A stretch of 64,000 bases of DNA from Rhizobiales bacterium GAS188 (GTDB lineage: Bacteria > Pseudomonadota > Alphaproteobacteria > Rhizobiales > Beijerinckiaceae): assembly GCA_900104855.1 (NCBI GenBank), contig FNSS01000001.1, positions 2,232,001-2,296,000 on the forward strand. The letters are read 5' to 3'. Position numbers and translations under genes: made by a program. Shown here one piece after another: positions 15,595-23,974 of this stretch. Positions within the stretch are counted from its first letter, which is position 1. Every line of letters begins with the position of its first letter. Under the pieces are notes generated by a model. The model was not told where the DNA came from. It searched no databases and was given only the letters and a program-made list of their open reading frames with translations.

Positions 15595-15672
15595 ATGACA
15601 TATCCTGTCGCAATCGGCCGCCAGGAGCTCACGGCGACAGAGCTGCGCCAGCGTCTCGGTGTCGCTCAGTGA
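15595..15672 (+). CDS. 25-residue ORF translationally coupled to the nucleotide transporter
   Basis: A strong GGAGG (15584-15588) lies six bases before this ATG. The peptide is MTYPVAIGRQELTATELRQR plus LGVAQ. Its TGA overlaps the GTG start of the transporter (GTGA, 15669-15672). The transporter start has no ribosome site of its own, so ribosomes finishing this ORF probably start the next gene. It may be a functional micropeptide or a leader that sets the level of the transporter. Confidence 0.55.
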   Translation: MTYPVAIGRQELTATELRQRLGVAQ

Positions 15673-17039
15673 GTTTGGAAACAGACGAGACCTTGGAGGC
15701 TAGCGAGGCCTCGGGCGGGTCGGGGGACGTCGCCTACGGCCTCCTGCGCCTGGTGATGGACGTCAGGCGCAGCGAGGTCGCGGCGCTCGGCTGGTCCTGG
15801 CTCTACATCTTCGCGGTTTTGTCGTCCTATTACATCATGCGTCCGATCCGCGACCAGATGGGGGTCGCCGGCGGGGTCAACAATCTGCCCTGGCTGTTCA
15901 CCGGCACCTTGGCCGGCATGCTCATCCTCAACCTGCCTTTCGCCTATCTGGTGAAGACGCTGCCGCGCAGCCGCTTCATCCCGATCACGAACCGCTTCTT
16001 CGCGGCGAACATCCTGATCTTCGCGCTCGCCCTGCGTCTCGCCGATGCCCAGCAGACGATCTGGGTCGGCCGCGTCTTCTTCATCTGGATCTCGGTGTTC
16101 AACCTGTTCGTGGTTTCGGTGTTCTGGGCGATGATCGTCGATGTGTTCAGCTCAGAGCAGGGCAAGAGGCTGTTCGGCTTCATTGCGGCCGGCGCCACCA
16201 TCGGCGCCATCACCGGCTCGAGCGTGACCGCTTCGCTCGCTGAACATCTGCCGCCGACCTATCTGTTGATCGGCGCGGCGTTGCTGCTCGAGCTCGCGGT
16301 GTTCGGCGTGCGCCATTTGTCGCGCCTCTCGGCGCAGCTGCGCGCCGATCCCGTGGCCAATGGCGCCGAGCGGCCGATCGGCGGCAATGTGCTCGCCGGC
16401 ATCACCCAAGCCTTCAAGAACCCCTATCTCATCAACACCGCCGCCTTCCTGCTGCTCTACGCCATCACCTCGACGCTTCTCTATTTCCAGCAGGCCGGCA
16501 TCGTCAGCGCCAATTTCACCGATCGCGGCGCCCAGACGGCCTTCTTCGCGAAGATCGATCTCTACGTGAACGTGCTGACCCTCGTGGTGCAGCTCCTCCT
16601 CACCGGGCGCATCCTGCGCCTTCTCGGGGTCGGCCTAACGCTCGCTTTGCTGCCGGCGCTCAGCGTCGTCGGCTTCGGGGTGCTGGCGCTGGCGCCCACC
16701 ATCGCGGCCATCGTCGTTTTCCAGGTGATCCGGCGCGCCGGCAATTTCGCCATCGCGCGCCCGACCCGCGAGGTGCTGTTCACGGTGGTGCCGCGCGAGG
16801 ACCGCTACAAGGCCAAGAACTTCATCGACACCGTCGTCTACCGCACCGGCGACCAGGTCGGCGCCTGGTCCTATGCGCTGATCGGCGCACTCGGATGGGG
16901 CGGGGTGCAGATGTCCGCCATCGCCGTCGCGCTGTCGCTCATCTGGCTCGTCAACAGCCTCTGGCTCGGCCGTCGCCAGGAGGAGATCGCCGCCGCGCAG
17001 GCGCTGCCGGAACCGGACGCTGTGTCGGCGACGATCTGA
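15669..17039 (+). CDS. Npt1/Npt2-type nucleotide (ATP/ADP) transporter-like membrane protein
   Basis: A 456-residue protein with about twelve hydrophobic helices. SWLYIFAVLSSYYIMRPIRD is the entry signature of the NTP/NDP exchange family and its major-facilitator relatives. FWAMIVDVFSSEQGKRLFGF and FAIARPTREVLFTVVPREDR match later family blocks. True Tlc carriers are known from intracellular parasites and plastids; homologues in free-living proteobacteria have no proven substrate. Translation appears coupled to the 25-codon ORF upstream through a GTGA overlap. A later ATG at 15759 lacks a ribosome site. Confidence 0.85.
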   Translation: MSLETDETLEASEASGGSGDVAYGLLRLVMDVRRSEVAALGWSWLYIFAVLSSYYIMRPIRDQMGVAGGVNNLPWLFTGTLAGMLILNLPFAYLVKTLPRSRFIPITNRFFAANILIFALALRLADAQQTIWVGRVFFIWISVFNLFVVSVFWAMIVDVFSSEQGKRLFGFIAAGATIGAITGSSVTASLAEHLPPTYLLIGAALLLELAVFGVRHLSRLSAQLRADPVANGAERPIGGNVLAGITQAFKNPYLINTAAFLLLYAITSTLLYFQQAGIVSANFTDRGAQTAFFAKIDLYVNVLTLVVQLLLTGRILRLLGVGLTLALLPALSVVGFGVLALAPTIAAIVVFQVIRRAGNFAIARPTREVLFTVVPREDRYKAKNFIDTVVYRTGDQVGAWSYALIGALGWGGVQMSAIAVALSLIWLVNSLWLGRRQEEIAAAQALPEPDAVSATI

Positions 17040-17060
17040 AGAGGCCCCTCGGAAGTCCCT

Positions 17061-17540
17061 TCAAAAATCCTTGCGGTACTGGATGAAGCCCGAACGCGTC
17101 GCGACCTTGTCGTAGAGGGATTGCGCCGTCGTGTTCGTCTCATGGGTTTGCCAGTAGACGCGCGAGGCCCCGGCGGCGGCGGCGCGAACATAGACGGCCT
17201 CGATGAGGGCGCCGCCCACGCCCTTGCCCCGCGCCTTGTCCGCGGTGAACAGGTCCTGGAGATAGCAATTCGGCCCGACCATCCAGGTCGACCGGTGGAA
17301 GACATAATGGACGATGCCGATCAGCTCCTTGCCCTCCTCGGCGACCAGCGCATTCACCGGCTCGATGCCGTCGAAGAAGCGACCCCACAGCGTCTCCGTC
17401 ACCTGCGGCGAAAGCTTCGCCTTGTAGAAGGTCAGGTAGCCCTGCCAGAGCGGCTCCCAGCGTGGGCGGTCGGTCGGCTCGAGGGGCCTGATGACGAAAG
17501 AAGCGGGCAATCTGTCCTCCCTGGCGAATGATGTTTGCAT
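17061..17540 (-). CDS. GNAT-family N-acetyltransferase
   Basis: A 159-residue acetyltransferase. FVIRPLEPTDRPRWEPLWQG starts the fold, YLQDLFTADKARGKGVGGAL is the acetyl-CoA-binding block (RGKGVG), and YWQTHETNTTAQSLYDKVA ends it. The ATG at 17540 gives a normal-length protein; a much longer frame upstream has no ribosome site. The substrate is unknown. It is convergent with the transporter gene, 21 bp away. Confidence 0.85.
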   Translation of the reverse strand: MQTSFAREDRLPASFVIRPLEPTDRPRWEPLWQGYLTFYKAKLSPQVTETLWGRFFDGIEPVNALVAEEGKELIGIVHYVFHRSTWMVGPNCYLQDLFTADKARGKGVGGALIEAVYVRAAAAGASRVYWQTHETNTTAQSLYDKVATRSGFIQYRKDF

Positions 17541-17712
17541 CGCGCGCGAGGATCGGCGCTGAGCGGCTAACGCGCAAGTGCAAGCTCGGCCGGGCCGCGC
17601 ATAGACGAAATGCTTGGCACGCAGGGGAGGAGGTGCCGGGCTCGAGCCGGATGCAACCACGCTGACAGATGAAAGCCCGGCCATGGCGTATGGGGACACG
17701 TTTTGCGGTTTA

Positions 17713-17731
17713 CATAGGGTGGGGGGCTATG
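17713..17731 (+). promoter_or_regulatory. CsoR/RcnR-type operator of dmeRF
   Basis: CATAG (17713-17717) and CTATG (17727-17731) are a perfect inverted repeat flanking a G-tract (GGTGGGGGG). Inverted arms around a G-run are the operator architecture of RcnR/DmeR regulators. It overlaps a possible -10 region 17 bp from TTGCGG at 17704-17709 and ends 12 bp before the dmeR ATG. Confidence 0.7.
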
Positions 17732-17743
17732 CCAAAAGGCAGC

Positions 17744-18022
17744 ATGGCTCACACGATCCGCGAAAAGCAGAAGCTCTTGGCACGCGTCCGCCGCATCCGA
17801 GGCCAGGTCGAGGGCATCGAGCGGGCGCTCAATGAAGAGACCGGCTGCGAGCAGGTCTTGCATCTGATCGCCGGAGCGCGCGGGGCGATGGCCGGCCTGA
17901 TGGCCGAGGTCGTCGAGGACCACGTGCGCGAGCACCTGGTCGATGCCAGGAAATATCCGGATGCCTTGAACGGCGAGGCCGCGGAGCAGCTCCTCGAGGT
18001 CGTCCGCGCCTATATGAAATGA
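17744..18022 (+). CDS. dmeR: Nickel/cobalt-responsive repressor DmeR (RcnR/CsoR family)
   Basis: A 92-residue four-helix repressor. With the ATG at 17744 the protein starts MAHTIREKQKLLARVRRIRG, and His3, Cys35, His60 and His64 fall at the metal-ligand positions of E. coli RcnR. This alignment, and the operator at 17713-17731 overlapping an earlier in-frame ATG, decide the start. The apo form would repress its own operon, and Ni or Co binding would release it. The stop overlaps dmeF by four bases. The dmeRF pair is established in Rhizobium leguminosarum. Confidence 0.9.
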   Translation: MAHTIREKQKLLARVRRIRGQVEGIERALNEETGCEQVLHLIAGARGAMAGLMAEVVEDHVREHLVDARKYPDALNGEAAEQLLEVVRAYMK

Positions 18023-19287
18023 GCAGCGTCATGCTTGAGCGCAACAGCATTGCCCCTTCCGGATTCCACAGCCATGTCTTTCTTGGCGAGGGTCACGAAC
18101 GGAGCGAGCGGAAGACCTGGGCAGTGATCTGGCTCTGCGGGGCCATGATGATCGCGGAAATCATCGGCGGCCTCCTGTTCGGTTCGATCGCTCTCGTCGC
18201 TGATGGCCTGCATATGAGCACGCACGCAGGCGCTCTCCTGCTCGCGGCGCTCGCCTACACCTACGCCCGCAAACATGCCGATGATCCAAGCTTCACCTTC
18301 GGCACCGGCAAGCTCGGCGACCTCGCCGGCTTCACCAGCGCAATCATCCTGGCCATGATCGCATTGCTGATCGGCTACGAATCCGTCAGCCGCATATTTG
18401 CGCCGGTCCCGATCCAGTTCGGCCAGGCCATCCCGATCGCCTGTCTGGGCTTGGCCGTGAACATCGCGAGCGCGTGGCTCCTGAGCAGCGGCGGGCATCA
18501 CCACGGCCACGGTCATGATCACGCGCATGGGCATGACCATGACGAGGCGCACCGCATCACGACAGGAGCCGGGACAGTCGTCCTCGACGTGTTCGAGGAC
18601 GGCGTGCCGCCGCGTTTCCGCCTCGTCACCGAAGATGGTTCCGCGCTATCGGAGCAAGCCGTATCGGTTGAAACCGTGCGTCCGGACGGCACGAGACAGC
18701 TTTTCGCGATGGCGGATCGAGACGGCTATCTGGAATCGCTCGACGAGATCCCCGAGCCGCACGCCTTCACTGCGCATGTGCGGATCGGCCACCGGAATTA
18801 CCCTGTCGTCTTCGAGGAGCACGAGCACGCACAGGGAACGGCGGCCCGCGACAACAACATGCGCGCAGCCGTGATCCATGTCATCGCCGATGCCGCCGTG
18901 TCGGTGCTTGTGATCGCGGGCCTGCTGCTCGCCCGCACCTTCGGCTGGCTGTGGATGGATCCGGTCGCGGGCATCATCGGCGCCGCCGTGATCGCCAGCT
19001 GGTCTTTCGGCCTGATCCGGGATACCGGCGCCGTCCTGCTCGATATGAACCCTGACCCGCGCATGACGGGCAATCTGCGCCAGGCCATCGAGAGCGAGGG
19101 CGACCAACTCGCCGATCTCCATCTCTGGCGCCTGGGGCCGGGGCATCTCGGGGCAATTATTTCGGTGATCACGACGCAAGCGCGCGACTCGGACTATTAT
19201 CGCAGCCGGCTCGCCCGCTTCAGGTCGCTGTCGCATCTCACCATCGAAGTCTCGCACAGCTCCGGCGAGGTGTTGCACAGGCTTTGA
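18019..19287 (+). CDS. dmeF: Cobalt/nickel efflux transporter DmeF (CDF family)
   Basis: A 422-residue cation-diffusion-facilitator. Six hydrophobic helices carry HMSTHAGALLLAALAY in helix II and SVLVIAGLLLA/MDPVAGIIGAAVI in helices V-VI. A His-rich cytoplasmic loop (GGHHHGHGHDHAHGHDHDEA) lies after helix IV, followed by a domain of about 80 residues typical of DmeF. A cytoplasmic C-terminal domain (LADLHLWRLGPGHLGAIISV) follows. It exports Co(II)/Ni(II) in exchange for protons. Its translation is coupled to dmeR by an ATGA overlap. Confidence 0.93.
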   Translation: MSSVMLERNSIAPSGFHSHVFLGEGHERSERKTWAVIWLCGAMMIAEIIGGLLFGSIALVADGLHMSTHAGALLLAALAYTYARKHADDPSFTFGTGKLGDLAGFTSAIILAMIALLIGYESVSRIFAPVPIQFGQAIPIACLGLAVNIASAWLLSSGGHHHGHGHDHAHGHDHDEAHRITTGAGTVVLDVFEDGVPPRFRLVTEDGSALSEQAVSVETVRPDGTRQLFAMADRDGYLESLDEIPEPHAFTAHVRIGHRNYPVVFEEHEHAQGTAARDNNMRAAVIHVIADAAVSVLVIAGLLLARTFGWLWMDPVAGIIGAAVIASWSFGLIRDTGAVLLDMNPDPRMTGNLRQAIESEGDQLADLHLWRLGPGHLGAIISVITTQARDSDYYRSRLARFRSLSHLTIEVSHSSGEVLHRL

Positions 19288-19411
19288 ATTGGCAAGAACC
19301 GGCGATCGCCGTGCTGCAATGCGCACGGGATGACCCCCAATTCTGCAAGGGTCTCGGCTGCAGGGAGTCGCGCCAGGTTCTCGAGATATCCGAGCATTTG
19401 CGGCTTCGATT

Positions 19412-19891
19412 TCAGCGATCTTGAGAGGCTCCGCGAGCCAATGTCCTTCTGAGAGACTCGGTCCAATTCGGAATCAGCTGCAGCAACACATCACGCCAGC
19501 TATCGGCTTCATCCGGCAGGGCATCGCGGGTGACGGACCATTCGATGAAGCTGCGTGCCCCATCAATAATCGGCAGCAGGTGCATGGTGCCCTCATAGCG
19601 GGCGGGCGCAGGCGTTTCGGGTAAGAGCCCGATTGGATACGCGAACGGATCCATGCCGATATAGGTCAACGAGCGTTGCTCGTCGGAATGCGCACCAAGG
19701 CGCTGCCGGATCCAATTGCCGCCATAGAGGAAGCGACGGACAGCGCCGATCTCGTCGCCGCGCCTGTCATCCTCGACGATGCTTTCGGTCACACCTTCGA
19801 TGTAGGCGGGGTAGTTGTTGAAGTCGCGGATCAGCGGCCACACGGCTTCCACCGGATGGTCGAGGACGGTGCTGTGATAGGCGGTGATCAT
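19412..19891 (-). CDS. SRPBCC (START-like) family protein
   Basis: A 159-residue protein. MITAYHSTVLDHPVEAVWPL then IRDFNNYPAYIEGVTES is the first helix-grip segment of polyketide cyclase/Bet v1-like proteins. FIEWSVTRDA and a closing long helix (WRDVLLQLIPNWTESLRRTL) complete it. A ligand cannot be guessed. The ATG at 19891 follows GGAGGC. It is monocistronic or first of a minus-strand group; 124 bp separate it from the dmeF stop. Confidence 0.85.
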   Translation of the reverse strand: MITAYHSTVLDHPVEAVWPLIRDFNNYPAYIEGVTESIVEDDRRGDEIGAVRRFLYGGNWIRQRLGAHSDEQRSLTYIGMDPFAYPIGLLPETPAPARYEGTMHLLPIIDGARSFIEWSVTRDALPDEADSWRDVLLQLIPNWTESLRRTLARGASQDR

Positions 19892-20034
19892 CTTTGCCTC
19901 CGGACGTCGGAGGCCCCGTTTGGGCCCGCCCATGGCGGCTCGAAATCCGTTTCTTGCGTCCATATCTACGACGTAGCAACGATCGGCATCGTGCGGCACT
20001 CGCCTCACCCGATCGCGCACCTCCTTGCCGCGCC

Positions 20035-20475
20035 TCAATAGAGGGTGGCGACCGCCGACGCTGTCTTGAGGGGCTTCGAGGCGGATTGCGCATTCCGACG
20101 CGCAGGAGGCGCCGGCTTGGGCGTAGAGGCGGCGTGCTCAGACCGACGAATGATCACGGCCGAGATTTGCCCTTGCGGATCCGCGACGAGCTTCGTGTCA
20201 GGCCGCGATACCAATCCCGAGAGATTCGGGCCGGACGTCTCCGGTTGCGCCGCGCCGACGGCTACAGCCTCGGACTTGTTTCCATCCGACACAGAGATGA
20301 CGCGAACCGGCCTTCCCTCCGGCGACAGAGCGCGCGGGGCGGCGGTGAGGCTGTCGGTGGCGGACGCGGCCCGAATATCCGGCTTCGGCCCTGCTCCGAA
20401 GATCAACGCTGCCGCTGGAAAGGAGGCTGCCGACAGTGTGATTGCCGCCGCCGCACAAAGATAGGATCGCTTCAT
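20035..20475 (-). CDS. Hypothetical exported protein
   Basis: A 146-residue protein with a clear Sec signal peptide (MKRSYLCAAAAITLSAASFP then AAALIF). The mature part is Ala/Pro/Ser-rich with low predicted order, ending VATLY. GGAGAGC precedes the ATG at 20475. It may be a small periplasmic or cell-envelope protein. There is no recognisable domain. Confidence 0.6.
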   Translation of the reverse strand: MKRSYLCAAAAITLSAASFPAAALIFGAGPKPDIRAASATDSLTAAPRALSPEGRPVRVISVSDGNKSEAVAVGAAQPETSGPNLSGLVSRPDTKLVADPQGQISAVIIRRSEHAASTPKPAPPARRNAQSASKPLKTASAVATLY

Positions 20476-20588
20476 AGCCGCTCTCCAAATCGAAAATTCC
20501 AATCGAATGGGTAGGCAGGCGGCGATCGCTGGCCGGCGGTCCGGGGAAGTTCCGGGAAAGGGAATGGCCTCGCCGTGTCCGATAGAGA

Positions 20589-20681
20589 TCAGAGTTCACG
20601 CGGGGCCAGAAATTGCCATACCGCCATTCCGAGCATAAGCGGCAGCGGCACCAAGAGGATTGCAAGTAGCATAAGGCCCAT
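20589..20681 (-). CDS. 30-residue single-helix membrane protein
   Basis: AGGGAGA lies six bases before an ATG encoding MGLMLLAILLVPLPLMLGMA followed by VWQFLAPREL. It is one hydrophobic helix with a short charged tail. The upstream gap contains a palindrome (20803-20820) shared with the neighbouring receiver gene, which suggests it is a regulated micro-gene. No homologue is known to me. Confidence 0.45.
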   Translation of the reverse strand: MGLMLLAILLVPLPLMLGMAVWQFLAPREL

Positions 20682-20802
20682 TGCGGTTCTCCCTGACCAT
20701 TCGACCGAATTGCATTTCGATCTGTTATTTTGGAGAACTGTTAGGACAGCTAAATCGGCGACACCAGTGTACATGGGTAGTAGGCAGTTACCCTAACGGA
20801 TA

Positions 20803-20820
20803 CCTATACCGAGGTATATG
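20803..20820. promoter_or_regulatory. Palindromic regulator site, copy 1
   Basis: CCTATACC-GA-GGTATATG contains a perfect 6-2-6 inverted repeat (TATACC/GGTATA, 20805-20818). It lies in the upstream region of the 30-residue membrane gene and recurs almost unchanged at 21373-21390. NarL/FixJ-type LuxR regulators bind short palindromes of this kind, and such a regulator is encoded at 21395-22030. Confidence 0.6.
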
Positions 20821-20889
20821 GTGCGATCGCGTGTCGCGATAAAGATTGTCTTGCGGAACCAGGACGGAGTCGGGCCGGCCTCGAACAAG

Positions 20890-21282
20890 CTATCGTTCGA
20901 AGTGCGCTTCTCCCTGGTTCCCAAGAGCAATCTTGAGGCAGCTGATCAGGCTTTCCTCCTTGAAGGGCTTGCTCAGGAAGCCGATGGCTCCAGCATCGAG
21001 CACCCGCGCCCGGGCGCCCTCCTCCGGGAAGGCCGTGATGAAGATGATCGGCGTATTGACGCCTCGGGCTATCAAAATGCGCTGCAGGTCAGCGCCGCTG
21101 AGCCCCGGCATTTGCATGTCGGTGATCAAGCACGATGTGTCGCCAACACGATTGGATTCCAGGAATTCCTCGGCCGATGAAAATGTGTCGGCGTCCAATC
21201 CGAGCGACCTGATCAGCCGCCGGGTTGCCTTGCGCATGGAATCATCATCGTCAATAATCGAGATCATCGGAATTTTCGACAC
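20890..21282 (-). CDS. Stand-alone response-regulator receiver protein
   Basis: A 130-residue single receiver domain. The acidic pocket is DDDD at 11-14, the phospho-acceptor Asp55 lies in LITDMQMPGLSG, followed by the Thr of FITAFP and the Lys of SKPF. There is no output domain, so it probably acts as a phosphate sink or binds a partner. It follows the LuxR-type regulator on the same strand with a 112-bp gap holding palindrome copy 2, so it likely has its own promoter controlled by that regulator. Confidence 0.9.
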   Translation of the reverse strand: MSKIPMISIIDDDDSMRKATRRLIRSLGLDADTFSSAEEFLESNRVGDTSCLITDMQMPGLSGADLQRILIARGVNTPIIFITAFPEEGARARVLDAGAIGFLSKPFKEESLISCLKIALGNQGEAHFER

Positions 21283-21372
21283 GCCATTTTTCCTAGCTCT
21301 TGGAAAAAAGAATCAACACAGGATTACACCATCATATATAATTCGGCGGCTCCCAACAAGAAGTTAATGGAA

Positions 21373-21390
21373 CCTATACCTTGGTGTATG
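21373..21390. promoter_or_regulatory. Palindromic regulator site, copy 2
   Basis: CCTATACC-TT-GGTGTATG repeats the 20803-20820 site with one arm mismatch and a different 2-bp spacer. It lies about 90 bp upstream of the receiver-protein ATG and just past the stop of the LuxR-type regulator. Confidence 0.6.
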
Positions 21391-21394
21391 TGCG

Positions 21395-22030
21395 CTATTT
21401 CTTGGAGCCGCGCATTCCAAGGACTTCAGCCATGATCACCAGGTCCGCCAGCGACCTCGCCCCCATCTTCCGCATGACGTTGCCCCGATGCACCTTCACC
21501 ATGATTTCACTGACGCCGAGCTCAGCTGCGATCTGTTTGTTCATCAGGCCCGCGGTCACCAGGGATAGAACCTCATGCTCTCGCGGCGTGAGCGAAGCGA
21601 AGAGAGCCCGCAGATTCGAACCGGATTTCTCGGATTCGCGGCGCTTGCGATCACGTTCGAGAGCCACGCGAACGGCGTCCAACAAATCCTGCTCGCGAAG
21701 CGGCTTGGTGAGGAACTCGACCGCTCCGGCCTTCATGGCTTTCACGGACATTGGTATATCGCCATGGCCTGTCATGAATATGATTGGAACGCGTATATCC
21801 GCTTTCGCCAGTTCGGTTTGAAAGTCCAAACCGCTCAGCCCCGGCAGCCGGACGTCGAGCAAGAGGCAGCTCGTCACGTCGGGCACGGGGCTCCGCATGA
21901 ATTCGAGCGTCGAGCCGAACGTCTCGGCATGCAGGCCTACCGAGCGCAAGAGACGCTTGAGGCCGTCACGCAACGGTTCGTCGTCGTCGATGATGAAAAC
22001 GACCGACTGCAATTCTTGCCGGTCAATCAT
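21395..22030 (-). CDS. FixJ/NarL-type response regulator with LuxR HTH
   Basis: A 211-residue regulator. The N-terminal receiver has Asp59 in LLLDVRLPGLSGLD, GHGDIPMSVKAMKAGAVEFL is the FixJ/TtrR-type alpha4 region, and the conserved Lys lies in TKPLRE. The C-terminal GerE/LuxR helix-turn-helix is LTPREHEVLSLVTAGLMNKQ then IAAELGVSEIMVKVHRGNVM. It is translated from an ATGA overlap with the kinase gene, its evident partner. Two palindromes nearby are likely targets. Confidence 0.93.
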   Translation of the reverse strand: MIDRQELQSVVFIIDDDEPLRDGLKRLLRSVGLHAETFGSTLEFMRSPVPDVTSCLLLDVRLPGLSGLDFQTELAKADIRVPIIFMTGHGDIPMSVKAMKAGAVEFLTKPLREQDLLDAVRVALERDRKRRESEKSGSNLRALFASLTPREHEVLSLVTAGLMNKQIAAELGVSEIMVKVHRGNVMRKMGARSLADLVIMAEVLGMRGSKK

Positions 22031-23886
22031 TGCGCCCTCACGGATTCGGCATTCGGCAAGCTTATTTGAAATGCCGACCCGCCATCAATGCCGGGCAGCA
22101 CCGAAAGGCGACCGCCATGGGCCTCGACGATGGACCGACAAATCGACAATCCCATCCCCATGCCATGTGACTTGGTCGTAAAGAACAAATCGAAGATATG
22201 GTCGGCGTTCTTCGGATCGATCCCCGGCCCTGAGTCTTCAACGGTTACCAGCACATTATGGTGCTCACGCCGCTGCGACGTCACGCGAAGCAGTCGGGCG
22301 TGAAAATCTTTGGATGCCATCGCTTCGATCGCGTTCGTGAGCAAATTGAGAATGACTTGCTGCAATTGGACCCGAACTGCCGATACAGGTGGCAGCTCCT
22401 CGGTCAACTCGGTTTGTAGCGAAACGCTTTGGTTCTGCAGTTCACCTTGCACGAGGGCCAGGACCTCCCGAATGACCTGGTTGACGTCGAGCGGGGTGCT
22501 CTCCTGGCTGCCCTTCTTGAACATTGCCCGAATACCGGCGATCACTTCGCTGGCGCGATGGCCTTCGCGGACGACGTGCACCAGGGCTTCCTGCGCTTCG
22601 GCCAGGTCCGGCGTCTTGCTTCTGAGGAAGCGCAAACCCGCATTGCCGTTTGCGACAATCGCTCCGAGCGGCTGGTTGATCTCGTGAGCGATGGAGGCTG
22701 CCATTTGGCCCACAGTGGTGAGTCGCGTAACTCGCGCGAGCTCCGACTGCGCAGCCCGCAGCGCGTCCCGGGCCCGTTTGCGCTCCGTGATGTCCTGCAT
22801 GGTACCCATCAGCCTCACGGCCTCTCCTGCGCCACCGGGCTCCACCCTGCAGCTCACCAGCATCGAGCGCGTGTCGCCATCCGCACAGAGGATCCGGACG
22901 TCAAATTGACCGGGCCGGACGGTTTGCTCCGCTTCGAGCGCCTCCCGAATATAGGCCGCGAATGCCAGTGCATCTTCGGGTTGTATTAACTTCTGGAAGA
23001 CATCGTTGGCCTTTATTCGATATCCGCCCATATGCGCGGCGCTGGTCCGGTGAAGCGAATAGTATTGGTCGTTGAAAATAAACTGCCCCGGGGCCGAGTC
23101 ATATTGCCAATAGGCGAGCCGCGCGATTTGGAGAGCCTCGGAAAGATCACCCTCGGTCTTGGTCAGAGCAGCCTCGACCCGTTTCCGCTCCGCGATGTCA
23201 CGCAGCAATGCGCTCTCGACCTCGGCGCGCTCGTTGCGAAACCGGTTGATCGAGTCCACGAGAGTGTCGAGCTCGTCATGTCGAACTTTTGTGCGGCGCA
23301 GGGCGATTTGGGCGAGAGGCTTTCCCGGCACAAGGTTGGAAACGTCTCGCGCCAGGCCGTTCAGGTGGCGGGTGATCAGGCTGTAGATGATGACGAACAA
23401 CAATGCCGCCAGCCCGACGATTTTGGTCAGCTCGGCGACGAGGACGGTGGCAAGGCTTCCCGCCAGCAGATCGCGGACCTCACTGTAGGATTCCGCGATC
23501 TTCAACGTCCCGATCTGCTTTGAATTGTCGGGTCCCATGACCGGAACCTCCCACACAGATTCACGTTTCGAAGACTTGTCCTCCCTTGCGATTTCGGCAA
23601 CTTGCCGATTGAGATCCCGCACTTCGGCTCGGACAATGGAACCCGACTGGGTCAGTGCCAGCAGCGTGGCATTCAGTGCGGCCGTGTCGTAGTTCCATAG
23701 CCCGGTCGATATCGCCGCAATGTTGCGGGCGACGTTCCTGCGAGCGTCGTCCCGAGCGGCCCGGTACATCCGATCGCGCTCTTGCAAGACAGTCAGAGCG
23801 GTGACTGCGGCGAACATCAACACGCCTGCGACAACCACCCACACAAGAATTCGGGCAGTTAGCCGAGACCGTCCCAGAAAAGGCAT
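22027..23886 (-). CDS. Membrane PAS sensor histidine kinase
   Basis: A 619-residue kinase. Helix 1 spans about 13-35, a periplasmic region about 36-150, and helix 2 about 153-172, followed by a HAMP-like segment and a coiled coil. A PAS domain occupies about 250-368 (WQYDSAPGQFIFNDQYYSLH, closing MGTMQDITERKRA). HisKA has His401 in SIAHEINQPLGAI, the FixL/NtrY-like subtype, and HATPase has NLLTNAIEAM and DSGPGI. The ATG at 23886 is chosen; an upstream TTG would add 15 residues. It partners the overlapping LuxR-type regulator. Confidence 0.92.
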   Translation of the reverse strand: MPFLGRSRLTARILVWVVVAGVLMFAAVTALTVLQERDRMYRAARDDARRNVARNIAAISTGLWNYDTAALNATLLALTQSGSIVRAEVRDLNRQVAEIAREDKSSKRESVWEVPVMGPDNSKQIGTLKIAESYSEVRDLLAGSLATVLVAELTKIVGLAALLFVIIYSLITRHLNGLARDVSNLVPGKPLAQIALRRTKVRHDELDTLVDSINRFRNERAEVESALLRDIAERKRVEAALTKTEGDLSEALQIARLAYWQYDSAPGQFIFNDQYYSLHRTSAAHMGGYRIKANDVFQKLIQPEDALAFAAYIREALEAEQTVRPGQFDVRILCADGDTRSMLVSCRVEPGGAGEAVRLMGTMQDITERKRARDALRAAQSELARVTRLTTVGQMAASIAHEINQPLGAIVANGNAGLRFLRSKTPDLAEAQEALVHVVREGHRASEVIAGIRAMFKKGSQESTPLDVNQVIREVLALVQGELQNQSVSLQTELTEELPPVSAVRVQLQQVILNLLTNAIEAMASKDFHARLLRVTSQRREHHNVLVTVEDSGPGIDPKNADHIFDLFFTTKSHGMGMGLSICRSIVEAHGGRLSVLPGIDGGSAFQISLPNAESVRAQ

Positions 23887-23974
23887 GGTGCGCACGCCGA
23901 TCGCCCCACTCCTGCGCTCTTGACGCCTCAACTATAGCGTTTGCAGGGGATTCTGCACTATCGCCCTGGGGGAC

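Noticed and set aside
18478-18546. GGTCATGAC-type repeats in dmeF as part of the tandem-duplication class
   Set aside because: The His-rich metal loop is a normal DmeF feature, so the repetition is explained by protein function.
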